Shown here: positions 8,113 to 17,764 of the stretch, piece after piece
Position numbering within the stretch: the first letter of the stretch is position 1
How the letters are laid out: every line of letters starts with the position of its first letter
From: Synchiropus splendidus
Lineage: Eukaryota > Chordata > Actinopteri > Syngnathiformes > Callionymidae
DNA: 64,000 bases
NCBI RefSeq assembly: GCF_027744825.2
Contig: NW_026527056.1
Coordinates: 1,426,001-1,490,000, forward strand
Reading direction: 5' to 3'
Notes under the pieces: model-generated
The model's input: only the letters and a program-made list of their open reading frames with translations
What the model was told of the DNA's origin: nothing
Databases searched by the model: none
Made by a program: the position numbers and the translations under genes

Positions 8113-11100
8113 GGACACACGCAGCGGCTTCTCTCAGACCCAGTCGACTGGCGTCTTCGTGTTTTTCGTGTTACGTGTGTTCAGCAACTGCGTGGAACAA
8201 CTTATCCTCGTCACACTCGCCGCATCCTTCCACTTTGCGGCGCTTTTACTGCCGGGAGGCTCTGCTCTCTGTTCTCAGGACGATACCCTCGGACCTGTCC
8301 TCGGCGGTTTCGGAAGTTCTACGTGGCTACGGTTTGCTCCAGAGACCCCATCTAGCTCAACAACGGTCCACCACTTCCTTCCCTGTTACACATTGGAAGC
8401 GACACGGGCGGAACGTGAGGAAACAGAAGAGGGGCAAGCGAGGAGGCCATCGAGCTAGGCTAGCCGCTAGCCCGCTCCGACCGGCGATCCCTACCATCAC
8501 GATGGCTAATGTCCGCTCGCTAGCCAACAAGCTGGACGACATCCGCCTGCTCCGCACCACGTTCAGGTCTGTGAGGGATTGTTGTGCTTTCGTGTTCGTG
8601 GAGACATGGCTCAATGACACCGTTCCGGACCACGCCATCGAGATAGCGCGGCTAGCATGCTATAGATCCGACCGGGCTCTCGTCGAAGGAGGTAAGACTC
8701 GAGGTGGGGGACTCTGTGTTTACATCAACCATGCCTGGTGCCGTGACGCTGCTGTGGTATGTAGACACTGCTCTCCGCGGGCTGAGGTGATGATTATTAA
8801 ATGTCGGCCTTTCTATGTGCCGAGGGAATTCGCTGCTGTTCTGCTGGCTGCGGTATACATCCCTCCCAGCTCTAATGACAACAGCAAGAGAGAGGCACTG
8901 AACGAACTTCACCAACTCATCAGTACTCAGCTGACAGCTCACCCCGATGCTCTCCTCATCCTGGCCGGGGATTTTAACCATGCAGACCCCAAGAGTGTGC
9001 TCCCACAACTGCACAGCCATGTAAACTTCTCCACACGAGGCAACAACACCCTGGACAACGTCTACACTGCGCACAGGGGAGCCTACAGATCAGTCCCCCT
9101 GCCTCCGCTTGGTGCCTCTGACCACACCACTGTCTTGCTCATTCCAGCATACAGGCCACGGGTGAAGGTCACAAAGCCCACCAAGAAGAGGATCCGCGTG
9201 TGGCCCGAAGGATCATCTGTAGCACTCCAGGACTGCTTCTCCACCACAGATTGGAACATGTTCAGAGAGGCAGCCACTATCAACAACACCGTTGATCTCC
9301 AGGAGTATACAGAGACCGTCACAGCCTACATCCGGAAGTCTATTGATGACGTGACAGTCGCCAAAACCATCTCCATCCGGGCTAATCAGAAGCCATGGAT
9401 GACAGGTGAGGTTCACAGGTTGTGGCGGATTCGAAACGCTGCCTTCAGAGCTGGAGATGAGGAGGGCCTGAGAGCAGCCAGGGCCAACCTCGCACGTGGC
9501 ATCAGAGGGGCGAAGCGGCAATATTCCAGGAAGATTGCAGACCAGTTCAGCGACAGCAGAGACACCAGGAACCTGTGGAGGGGGATCCAGACCATCACAG
9601 ATTACAAGCCCTCACCGCAGACCTGTGATGACTCCCCTCTTCTGCTCGACCAGCTGAATGACTTCTTCGCTCGCTTCGAAGCAGTCAACAAGACTCCAGC
9701 CCAGAAGATCCCTCTGACCGCTGAAGACCAGGTACTGTCGTTGTCTCCGAACAGGGTGCGAAGATCGCTGAGAAGGATCGACGTGAGGAAAGCTTCGGGT
9801 CCAGACGACATCCCGGGAAAGGTCCTGAAAGACTGCGCTGAGGAGCTTACGGATGTCCTCACAGACATCTTCAACACCTCGCTGAGCCAAGCTGTTGTTC
9901 CAACATGCCTAAAAGCAGCATCCATCATTCCAGTCCCGAAGAAGACGTCTCCCACCTGCCATAATGACTACCGCCCAGTAGCACTCACTCCCATCATCAT
10001 GAAGTGCTTTGAGCGTCTGGTCATGCATCACATCAAGACCTCTCTCCCTCCTGCTCTAGATCCATACCAGTTCGCATACCGGTCCAATCGCTCGACTGAC
10101 GATGCCATCTCCACTGCTCTCCACTCCGTCCTCACCCACCTGGAGACGAGAGACTCTTGCGCCCGAATGCTGTTCCTGGACTTCAGCTCAGCATTCAACA
10201 CCATCATCCCGCAGCAGCTCATCCTCAAGCTGGTCCAGTTGGGACTTGCCCCCCCTCTCTGCAACTGGCTACTGGACTTCCTCACAGGCAGACCACAGGT
10301 GGTTCGAGTTGGCAGGAATACCTCCGGGTCCATCACAATGAACACTGGAGCTCCTCAGGGATGTGTACTGAGTCCTCTCTTATTCACTCTGCTAACGCAT
10401 GATTGTGCACCTGTGTCTGACTCAAACCTCTTCATTAAGTTTGCAGATGACACAACCGTGGTGGGCCTCATCAGGAACGACGACGAATCCAACTACCGGA
10501 GCGAGGTGTGCCGCCTGGTCCAGTGGTGCGATGACAACAACCTTCGCCTGAACGTGGAGAAGACCAAGGAGATGGTGGTGGACTTCAGGAGACGACCTGT
10601 CCTGCATCCCCCGCTTCTCATCGCTGGTGCTGCAGTGGAGCAGGTCACCAGCACCAAGTTCCTGGGTGTTCACATTTCCCAGGACCTGACCTGGAACACC
10701 AACACCACGGCACTGGCCAAGAAAGCCCAGCAGCGCCTATACTTCCTGCGGAAGCTGAAGAGAGCCGGAGTTCCATCCCCCATCATGTGCACCTTCTACA
10801 GAGGCACGATCGAGAGCGTTCTGACCAGCTGCATCACAGTGTGGTTCGTCTCTTGTACCATCGCCTGCCGCAAGACCCTGCAGCGCGTGGTGAAGACTGC
10901 TGAGAAGATCATCGGGGTCCCTCTTCCATCCCTCCTGGACATCTACAAGACTCGCCTCACTCGGAGAGCCCTGAGGATCGCAGGAGACCCCACCCACCCG
11001 TCGCACCGCCTCTTCACGCTGCTACCATCAGGGCGAAGGTTCCAGAGTCACCGCGCACGAACGAGCAGACTGAGAGACAGCTTCATCCACCAGGCTGTCA

Positions 11101-11195
11101 TGATGCTGAACTCCCTTCCTACTCTGCCCCCGGGTCTGCACCAGGCACTTTTGGCTCCATCCACAGGGGCAGAGGATGTTGCCATGCTGCCATGA
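8103..11195 (+). CDS. LINE ORF: AP-like endonuclease plus reverse transcriptase, intact
   Basis: The protein has 1,030 residues with no stop or frameshift. It nicks target DNA and copies its own RNA there (target-primed reverse transcription). The endonuclease spans roughly residues 130-345: MANVRSLANKLDDIR, then VFVETWLND (catalytic Glu near 167), LILAGDFNHAD (near 288) and LGASDHTTVLL (catalytic SDH near 338). The RT follows: RPVALTPIIMKCFERL, YQFAYRSNRSTDDAI, motif A LFLDFSSAFNTI (near 692), motif B GAPQGCVLSPLLF (near 750), catalytic KFADDTTVVG (near 780) and FLGVHISQDLTW. The C-terminus contains KTAEKIIGVPLPSL and RRALRIAGDPTHPSHRLF, seen in fish L2-type elements. The chosen start is the first ATG and the only one inside the YY1/TISU motif. 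All expected catalytic residues appear present, so the copy may still be active. Confidence 0.93.
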   Translation: MAARTHAAASLRPSRLASSCFSCYVCSATAWNNLSSSHSPHPSTLRRFYCREALLSVLRTIPSDLSSAVSEVLRGYGLLQRPHLAQQRSTTSFPVTHWKRHGRNVRKQKRGKRGGHRARLAASPLRPAIPTITMANVRSLANKLDDIRLLRTTFRSVRDCCAFVFVETWLNDTVPDHAIEIARLACYRSDRALVEGGKTRGGGLCVYINHAWCRDAAVVCRHCSPRAEVMIIKCRPFYVPREFAAVLLAAVYIPPSSNDNSKREALNELHQLISTQLTAHPDALLILAGDFNHADPKSVLPQLHSHVNFSTRGNNTLDNVYTAHRGAYRSVPLPPLGASDHTTVLLIPAYRPRVKVTKPTKKRIRVWPEGSSVALQDCFSTTDWNMFREAATINNTVDLQEYTETVTAYIRKSIDDVTVAKTISIRANQKPWMTGEVHRLWRIRNAAFRAGDEEGLRAARANLARGIRGAKRQYSRKIADQFSDSRDTRNLWRGIQTITDYKPSPQTCDDSPLLLDQLNDFFARFEAVNKTPAQKIPLTAEDQVLSLSPNRVRRSLRRIDVRKASGPDDIPGKVLKDCAEELTDVLTDIFNTSLSQAVVPTCLKAASIIPVPKKTSPTCHNDYRPVALTPIIMKCFERLVMHHIKTSLPPALDPYQFAYRSNRSTDDAISTALHSVLTHLETRDSCARMLFLDFSSAFNTIIPQQLILKLVQLGLAPPLCNWLLDFLTGRPQVVRVGRNTSGSITMNTGAPQGCVLSPLLFTLLTHDCAPVSDSNLFIKFADDTTVVGLIRNDDESNYRSEVCRLVQWCDDNNLRLNVEKTKEMVVDFRRRPVLHPPLLIAGAAVEQVTSTKFLGVHISQDLTWNTNTTALAKKAQQRLYFLRKLKRAGVPSPIMCTFYRGTIESVLTSCITVWFVSCTIACRKTLQRVVKTAEKIIGVPLPSLLDIYKTRLTRRALRIAGDPTHPSHRLFTLLPSGRRFQSHRARTSRLRDSFIHQAVMMLNSLPTLPPGLHQALLAPSTGAEDVAMLP

Positions 11196-11406
11196 GCTAG
11201 GTGCTCCTCCCGGTGGTTGATGGACTGATGTTACGATTTTGTTGCATGTATCCTGCTGTCTGTGATCTTTATGTGGTGTCTGTGATCTTTATGTTCGTCT
11301 GTGATTGTATGTCGTGTCCAGGTCTGGGAGAACAGATATTTCATCCATGCTATATGTCTCGTACTGTAGCATGTTTGACAATAAAGTTACCTTACCTTAC
11401 CTTACC
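11196..11406 (+). other. LINE 3' UTR with AATAAA and (TTACC)4 tail
   Basis: After the TGA at 11193-11195 comes about 190 bp of non-coding DNA with a small direct repeat (TGTCTGTGATCTTTATG twice, near 11257-11295). AATAAA follows at 11380-11385, then four TTACC units at 11387-11406. The tandem tail probably serves as the template end for reverse transcription. Confidence 0.8.
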
Positions 11407-11733
11407 TAAACCACCGTCACTCGACCTGAAAACGCGTTTTCTGCACTGTTCACACACTGATCAGAATAGGCTAAGAACAGTGAAAATATCAACTGTACCT
11501 ATAGGGAAAAGACTATTTCTCGTATATTGAGCACTAAATTAAACTTTCTGAACTGTTTTCAAAGAGACATTTTTATTTTTGCCTGTCCGAAACCCATCTT
11601 CTCTCGGGCTGAAAGCGCGTTTTCTGCACTGTTCTCTGACTGCTCAGGGATGCCTCAGAACATGAAAATTTCACCTGCAACTATAGGAAAAAACACTATT
11701 TCTATTATATTCAACTCTAAACCTCTTTGAATA
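11407..11733 (+). repeat. satellite-like monomers upstream of DIRS copy 2
   Basis: Sequence resumes in satellite phase directly after the LINE: TAAACCACC, then CTGAAAACGCGTTTTCTGCA at 11426 and CTGAAAGCGCGTTTTCTGCA at 11609, a period of 183 bp. CTCAGAACATGAAAATTTCA follows near 11660. It matches the relic upstream of DIRS copy 1 better than the array and ends at the same phase against GGGTGCTGCGACTGG. Confidence 0.8.
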
Positions 11734-11796
11734 GGGTGCTGCGACTGGCCTTCAAGCAGCCGAACCGTTCCACATTTCCTGCTTCCAAGCCATGGG

Positions 11797-13190
11797 ATGA
11801 GTTTGACAAGAGCCAGGCCCTGCTACGAGGTGGATCCGGAGACTCTGTTCCCAGAGTTGGCTGAGTTCCGGGTGGTGGAGTCAGGCACGTTCCCGCTTGA
11901 TCTTCTCCTGCGCCTCATTTCATTCGCTGCCTGTCGTATCGAAGTTGAGCTCTCTCTCCTCCGCCAGCTCAAGAATCATCTCACTTCACTAACGGCCTGC
12001 TGGAGTTGGACAGCGAGACTACACAAAAGTCACGACAGCATGTTGTCTGCCCACAACTGGAAGAAATCCATTCTATTCCCAGCGCGGTTCTGACACTCCA
12101 CTAGAACTAGGACTGCACTTGGTCAGGTACGGAGCTTACTGCCTGGTGGAGGGTTTGGATTGGCGGCGCGACGTTCCCGCTCAGTTAGCCGTCATGCGCG
12201 ATGCGCGATACTCGACCTCCCCCTTGAGGAGTAACCAATCATCCCAGCTGGCTTTAACAGAGTCACCATAGCACAGTGGACTGGTGTCTACGCCATCAGC
12301 AACCAGTTCATAGCGCTTGAGAACATCATCGCACTCTTTATGAGCTCCGTTGACAGGCTCATCCATCGCAGAACCTCTGTCACTCCACCAGAGATTTTGG
12401 AGATTCAACAGTCTGTCGACGTGGTGCTGTGCTTGCGGCGCCTCCTCCACACACAGCCGCCGCCGGGGTGGAACACTGTCGCTGTTCGAAGGGGCGGGGT
12501 GAGCCCAGCCGTCTGGATCATAGCCGCACTGATCATCGCTGCTCCTCTTGGAGAGACCAGCCGGCTGCTCTCACCTCTGCTCCCTCCAAAAAAACGAAGA
12601 AAACTTTGTATCAAAAAGTATGCATCTGAACCAAAGTCTAACTTGAATAAAAAATAAGATGCTCCAGTCAGTGCGAACTCAGGCTTCAAAAATGTGTTTT
12701 GGTTTGACATCGTCTCAGGAGACAGGGAAGTTCCTGGAGCCAAGAAGTTATGTTTTTCCTCAGCTTCGCCACAATAAGAAGCAGATGCGTCAAATAACTC
12801 TTTCCCATCTCTCAACAGATCCCGGTTCTAGCCAAAAGTCAGGAGAGTCTCAATTCTGCCATTAACTCTTCTTATTCCTCAGACTCGCCAGTTTCTAGCA
12901 GGGGTCGCCACAGGACCGCGATAGCCGCGTCTTCAGAGGATCACACAGTAGGCGCAGCGTGGCAGACCTGCTCTGTTCTCAGCTCCCTCCTGCGATGTCT
13001 GATGCGATGTCTGTCTGTGATTCTGTTCTCTGCAGCCCTCCAAACCTCTCAGAGGCAAGTAGGACATCATCATCTACAGTCATCTCTTTCTGTAGATGAT
13101 TGGGCCGGTCCCTCGGGTCTCCATCTTTGGAGAATTGCAGAGTCAGATCAAGGTACACTGCAAGTTTGGGGGCCCTACTTCCTCTGAAGG
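11797..13190 (+). pseudogene. DIRS copy 2 gag-like region
   Basis: Parallel to copy 1: MSLTRARPCYEVDPETLFPE (from 11797), RRTSVTPPEILEIQQSVDVV with LLHTQPPP (from about 12364), and MSDAMSVCDSVLCSPPNLSE (from 12994). The last piece frameshifts within its Ser-rich stretch. Some 70 bp present in copy 1 around 2120-2190 are deleted here near 12720. The role is inferred from position. Confidence 0.55.
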
Positions 13191-13384
13191 ATCAACTGAC
13201 AAAAGCGAGTCTGTTTTTGAAGAACCAGCGGGACTTGAAGTGCCCAGAGGAGTGTGCGCTGAGTACCGACGACCCTTTTGTCCTGGACCCGCCCCGGAGG
13301 CCGGGTCCGCTCCAGTGCTCAGTTCGCCGAATTTAAAGCGCCTGTCTCCTCACCTGCCCATATGGATCGAGAAGATACTCGTCA

Positions 13385-14780
13385 TTGACACGCCCTTCAG
13401 TTTCACAGTCAACCCCGAGGTTCTGCGACACCACGTGGATCTGGGTGAACTCAGAGAACCAGCGGTCATGTCTGATGGAGGAGGACCGCGCTCTCCTGTC
13501 AAAGGAAGTAATCGAGCTAGTGCCAAAGCGATCCACCTACGCTGGGTTTTACTCCAGGTACTTTCTGGACAGGAGAGTGGAGACCTGTTCTGGACCTCTT
13601 TCTCCTAAACCAATTCATGACCAGACAGCGGATCCGGACTACCAGGAGACTCCTGGAGTGTGTCAGAGTGTGAGAGGCGATGACTTCCATAGATCTTGCA
13701 GACTCCTACTTCCACAACACGGTCTGTAGTGTGGACGTACTTGGAGTACTGGTTGATTCTAGCCAGGTCCAAACAGGAGTCATGAGTGCACACCAGCTTG
13801 GTGTTGGACCACATCGCGCTATTGAGGCAGCGTCCCACGCCTATGTCCGGCTGGGTCTGCTCAACATGCAAGGCCTTCAGAAGTGGTTTGGCGGCCTGCA
13901 CCCTCACCTGACTCGAGACCAGAGATCAGAACACAAATCTCGAGTCTCGGGTCTCGGGCCTGACCCGAGACTGAGTCCAGCATGACCACCAGGAAGGTCG
14001 TGCTCTTACTGGGACTCAGCGCGCTTTTCAGGATCCAGCAAGTCCTACAAGTCTTTACAGACAGTCAGGCGGGGGAGGCCACCTGGATCAGATCTGCATC
14101 AGCGGGATCTGGAGCAGTTCCGAAGGTCGTCACATTAACCTGCTGGAGCTGTTGGCAGTTTTTAAGGTGTTGGTGGCTCTATCTCCTTATCTAAGTGGGA
14201 ACCACGTTATGGTGAGATCAGACAGCTCTTCCACCGTGGCCTATATCAACCGCCAGCGTAGGGTGAGGACGTCTGCGTTATAAAACCTGGCCAGAAAGAT
14301 TTGGCTCTGGGCTGATGTACATTTAGCGTCATTGGAGGCTCTGCATGTGCCAGGTGTAGACAATGTGGCAGCAGATGGATTATCTTGGAGACCATTGCCA
14401 GATGAATGAAGTTTATCTCAGGATATGGCAAATATGATCTGGGAGTTTTTTGGCCACCCAGTGGCTGAGCTCTTTGCGAGCAGAGAGAACTTCAAATGTC
14501 CTCTCTGGTTCTCTCTCCCTAGATCCGACGACCCTCCACTGGGAGTGGACGCCCTGGCTCATCCAAGGTGGCCAAAAGGCCTCCTGTACGCCTTTCCTCC
14601 TCCTTGCCTTATTCTATGTCTGATGAGGGGAATTCAACTGCGGAGAGTGAGAATGATTCTCGTGGCTCTAGACAGCCCCAGCTCCATCTGGTATCCGGAG
14701 ATGAGTCTGATGTGGATCAAAGGCCTCGGGACTTCCCTCCATCGAAGTCAGCGCTTCTGCAAGCATCAGGAACCCTGAGG
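13385..14780 (+). pseudogene. DIRS copy 2 reverse transcriptase / RNase H remnant
   Basis: GFYSRYFLD marks the RT start (around 13540), and MTSIDLADSYFHNTVC (from 13680) is motif A. The sequence then jumps by deletion straight to TYLEYWLILARSKQ (YLEY at 13738-13749), so the palm core is lost. As in copy 1, the last residue of the YxDD box is Tyr. RNase H is better kept than in copy 1: VMVRSDSSSTVAYINRQ (second Asp near 14221), ALHVPGVDNVAADGLSWRP (14340-14397) and the linker ELFASRENFKCPLWFSLPRS with LAHPRWPKGLLYAFPPPCLI. Frameshifts and stops make it inactive. Confidence 0.8.
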
Positions 14781-14812
14781 TCTCCCCCAATACTAGGACG
14801 ACCCCTCAAGGT

Positions 14813-15812
14813 TTGGGTTCGCCAGGGTTAACAATCAGTCACTTCCCCCCTGATGTCCAATTGACTCTTCAGAACGCTAAAGCTCAGTCAACCCTCAGAG
14901 CATACAATGCTAAATGGACATTTTTTTCCCGGTGGTGTGGAACCCAGTCAGCCTCCCCAGAATCGGCACCTGTTCCTCTCATCCTCTCTTTTCTCCAGCA
15001 TCTGGTTAATGAAGCTTGGAGCAGCGCTACATTACGGGTTTATGTAGCAGCCCTTTCCATGCTACACAATGGTCTGGACGGCCACCCCGTCTGCGAGCAT
15101 CGTCCAGTGAGCCGTTTCATGAGAGGAGTGAAAAGGCTTAGACCAACCACAAGACCGTTATGTCAGTACTGGGACCTGCAGCTGGTACTCAATTCACTCT
15201 CTGAAGCCCCTTTTGAGCCACTTGATCAGGTCTCCCAGGAGCTAGAAGCGCTTTTTCGATCAGCCCTGATTGCATCTCTTTTGGTGACGATGACTCGGCG
15301 GTATCACTTAGACCCAACCCTGCCTTTGCACCTAAATGTCTCTCTTCTTCTTCAGTATAAACTTCTTGTCAGTAAAAACTTTCTGCTCTCCTACCCATTC
15401 AAAAGAGGTACATGAGCGTTTACACAAAATGTGTCCGGTTAGAGCGCTAAAAGCTTAACTGGATCGAGCCCCACCCTTCAGAAAGACGGACAGTCTGTGG
15501 GTGTCTGTCGCAGGTGGTAAGAAGGGGCAGGCGCTGTCCCCTCACAGGTTGTCACACTGGCTTGGAATTGCCATCATGAAAGCCTATGAGACAGCAGGAA
15601 AACAGGCACCCGAATCCCTGAGAGCACACTCGACCAGAGGCCTGGAAACATCTGTTGCTGCTTCAAGGGTGTATCTCTGGCAGAAATCTGCCTGGCAGCG
15701 TTTTTGGTCATCAATCTCTACTTTTGCTGACCACTATTTGTCTAATGTGTCAGCATCCTCCTTCCCTCATGTCATTCTGTCTTCAGGAGCAGCCGAACCC
15801 TGCGACCAGTAG
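14813..15812 (+). pseudogene. DIRS copy 2 tyrosine recombinase remnant
   Basis: The N-terminal core-binding part is open for 200 codons: LTLQNAKAQSTLRAYNAKW, LSFLQHLVNEAWSSATLRVY and RFMRGVKRLRPTTRPLCQYW. The first catalytic Arg box, intact in copy 1 as SAKRVGEL, is destroyed here by a deletion around 15240-15275. After a frame break the C-terminal half resumes: GGKKGQALSPHRLSHWLG, AHSTRG (H-x-x-R, 15623-15637) and FADHYLSNV (Tyr, 15723-15740). Copies 1 and 2 together show all catalytic boxes, but neither is complete. Confidence 0.82.
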
Positions 15813-15984
15813 GGCCTCATTCACAGCACTGGCTCTGGGACACCAGTATCTGCTTCATTAAAGTGTTGTGGAGTGTGCAGCGTCCTGAGATCCACCAGAT
15901 TCCTGCAGAACTATCTCTTTCTTGCTCAGCTCAGACAAGAAGCCTGACTGTAGCGGCTCAGTAAATGTTTTCTCTGTCTGTATG

Positions 15985-16180
15985 GAGGATTGTTAATGCC
16001 ACTTTCTATTTCAGCCGTAAGGTGGCTAAAAGAGGTCAACACAGTTCCTGCTGATCCACAGTGTAAGTTACACACCACTAATGAGGGGTTGTTAACGCCA
16101 CCTTGTATATCAGCTTAAGGTGGCAAAGGCGAGGCGGCAGCTCCTGCCACCCAGAGTGTATGAATGAGGGGTTGTTCACA
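15985..16180 (+). repeat. tandem ~80-100-bp units with GCCACCTT/AAGGTGGC hairpins
   Basis: Units begin GAGGATTGTTAATGCCACT (15985), GAGGGGTTGTTAACGCCACC (16083) and GAGGGGTTGTTCAC (16165). The second holds a perfect stem, GCCACCTT ... AAGGTGGC, with a 12-nt loop; the first holds a slightly mismatched version. Lying at the right end of DIRS copy 2, they may be part of its terminal region. A CATT tetranucleotide run follows (16183-16199). Confidence 0.6.
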
Positions 16181-16199
16181 ACCCATTCATTCATTCATT

Positions 16200-16639
16200 C
16201 AGGCTGGATAGACCCCGGGCGTGGCGGTGGTGTATGAAGTCTCATAGGCCGGTCCGGTGTGACGCCCTGGCCATCCGATATATCGACAGGACTCTGGGCA
16301 CACCAACTTCCGTCATACCAAAGCAACATCACTGGTGACATTGCAGGTGGTTTAGTGCAGCAAAACGTTCATCTCCTTGACGGCCGTCTGGCAAAGGAGC
16401 AGGCAGTGCCAGTCAGATGTCCAGTATGGACGGCCATGGTTGCCGATGGTTCTCAAGTCAGGCCACGTTGCAAGGCTGGGGGTTAAGCTTTGTGCTCAAG
16501 ATGACCTCATACGTGTTCCAGAGTCCCGGGAGGTGTTCTGGACTACACAACTCTGCCACCTGTGCTCACACACACACTCACACAAGGGAGTGCTGCAACC
16601 TGTTCAAGTCCTGCAAACATTCCTGCAGCAGGGGGCAGA
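16200..16639. other. unassigned DNA between DIRS remnants
   Basis: Open frames of up to 107 codons cross this stretch, but none shows a motif I recognise. A short CA-rich run lies at 16565-16585. It is probably degraded DIRS or neighbouring repeat DNA. Confidence 0.3.
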
Positions 16640-17530
16640 AATTATGAGGGGACCGCCTATCCTGGGGCGTCTCCTCAAAGCACGGCTACATCAAGGCTAG
16701 CAGGCAGTCCTCTGCCCCCCGAGGCGCAGTTCACTAGTCGAAATGCTAAAGCACCCGCAACACTCAAAGCATATAATGCTCAATGGGTGTGGACTGCTGT
16801 CCATTGGGTAAACATCCACTGCTAGTCCAGTTCATGCAGGGATCTCGAAGACTCAGTCCCACCTCCAGACGCATCTGCCCCATTGGGATCTTCAATTGGT
16901 ATTAAAGGCTCTCTCTGAAGCTCCCTTCGAGCCACTTGATCAGGCTCCTTTGGAGCTGGTGGCTTACAAAGCAGCTCTCCTCCTGGTCCTGGCCTCCATC
17001 AGGAGGGTTTGGACAACTATGTGCCTTCTCGATTAGTCTTTTTTTCCCAATTTTCTTTGTGCCTCTTCTGAGGTGAGCAATTTTTCAGTAGACGCTTTCT
17101 GTACTACCCCCCCACCCGGATGAGAACCACTGGCGCTTGCAAAAGGTGTGTCCCGTGAGGGCACTGAGAGCTTGTCTGAATGGAGTCAAGGCCCTCAGGA
17201 AAAAATATAAGCTGTGGGTGGCTCTGGCAGGTGGTATAAAAGGCATCATGCATAGGAGCCTTCAGAGGAGTTTCTTTGGCAGAAATCTGCCAAACAGCCT
17301 CCTGGGCTTCTGACTTAACTTTTGCAGATCTCTGTTTGTCGGACGTAGCTGCTTCTTCTTTGTCGGACGCAGCTGCTTCATCTTTGCCTCACGTTGTCCT
17401 GTCTGCAGGTGCTTCCAGCAGCTCTGGCCAAGAGATCAGAGAATCGTTCGCGGAGGGGAGGGTCTCTTCATCTGAATCCAACTTTTTCCTGCGATCAAGG
17501 GGACCAGGCCCCACCCTCCAGAGCTGAGCG
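16640..17530 (+). pseudogene. third DIRS fragment: tyrosine recombinase remnant
   Basis: The start resembles the linker of copy 2 (ATCCTGGGGCGTCTCCTCAA against ATACTAGGACGACCCCTCAA). It continues with SRNAKAPATLKAYNAQWVW, HWDLQLVLKALSEAPFEPLD and LVLASIRRVW, where the first Arg box is still visible. WVALAGG is near 17215 and GRNLPNSLLGF near 17280. A small internal duplication of the LSDVAASS motif is seen near 17335-17385. It differs from copies 1 and 2 more than they differ from each other, so it is a separate, older insertion or subfamily. Confidence 0.65.
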
Positions 17531-17764
17531 AATTTCAGGAGCGCTGATGCTTTTGTATTGTTGGTGCAATAAAGTGTTTCTCTTCCGCAGTGCTTCATCA
17601 TGGGCTAAACTTGTCTCCGCTGGTGAGTTCTCCGTACAAATATGGACGGGATGGCGTCTGGTTCCCCTGTGTAGTCGCCGGAGCAGCGAAGCACCTGATT
17701 TGGCAACGAGAGGGCCCAAGGGGGACGCCAAGACCCACTGTATGGAAGGTTATTCGTGCCACTT
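17531..17764. other. junction DNA between DIRS fragment and satellite array
   Basis: It contains an AATAAA (about 17568) and a mixed-composition stretch with no recognised gene. The satellite period starts abruptly at its right edge. Confidence 0.35.

Larger units (their letters stand above)
8102..11406 (+). mobile_element. full-length APE-type non-LTR retrotransposon (L2/CR1-like LINE)
   Basis: The element runs from the AGATGGCGG start to a (TTACC)4 tail and is flanked by TAAA duplications. It is about 3.3 kb with one ORF, an almost absent 5' UTR, and a 3' UTR of about 190 bp. A short tandem-repeat tail instead of poly(A) is typical of the CR1/L2/Rex1 side of the LINE tree. No separate ORF1 lies upstream, where relic satellite DNA starts at once; the first 130 residues of the ORF are the only candidate for an ORF1-like part. 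An intact frame beside decayed DIRS copies marks this as the youngest insertion here. The clade is inferred from motif style, not from a tree. Confidence 0.85.
11734..15998 (+). mobile_element. DIRS-type retrotransposon copy 2, degenerate
   Basis: It has the same gene order and end sequences as copy 1 but is longer (about 4.3 kb): it keeps the RNase H C-terminal part, the linker and the N-terminal half of the recombinase. It has its own deletions, for example between RT motif A and the YxDD box. Limits are set by shared ends (GGGTGCTGCGACTGG left, GAGGATTGTTAATGCCACT right). The two copies lie about 10.5 kb apart in the same orientation. Confidence 0.8.

Noticed and set aside
7634..8458. 274-codon ORF overlapping the LINE start
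   Set aside because: It crosses a (CA)n microsatellite and a relic satellite monomer and then overlaps the LINE ORF in another frame. It has no domain.
8357..11006. Minus-strand ORFs within the LINE
   Set aside because: Shadows of the 1,030-codon frame, with no motifs of their own.
1174..15998. Reading the tyrosine recombinase remnants as phage or bacterial integrases
   Set aside because: They lie behind RT and RNase H remnants in DIRS order, and their boxes (SAKRVGEL, AHSTR, FADHYL) are of the DIRS retroelement type.
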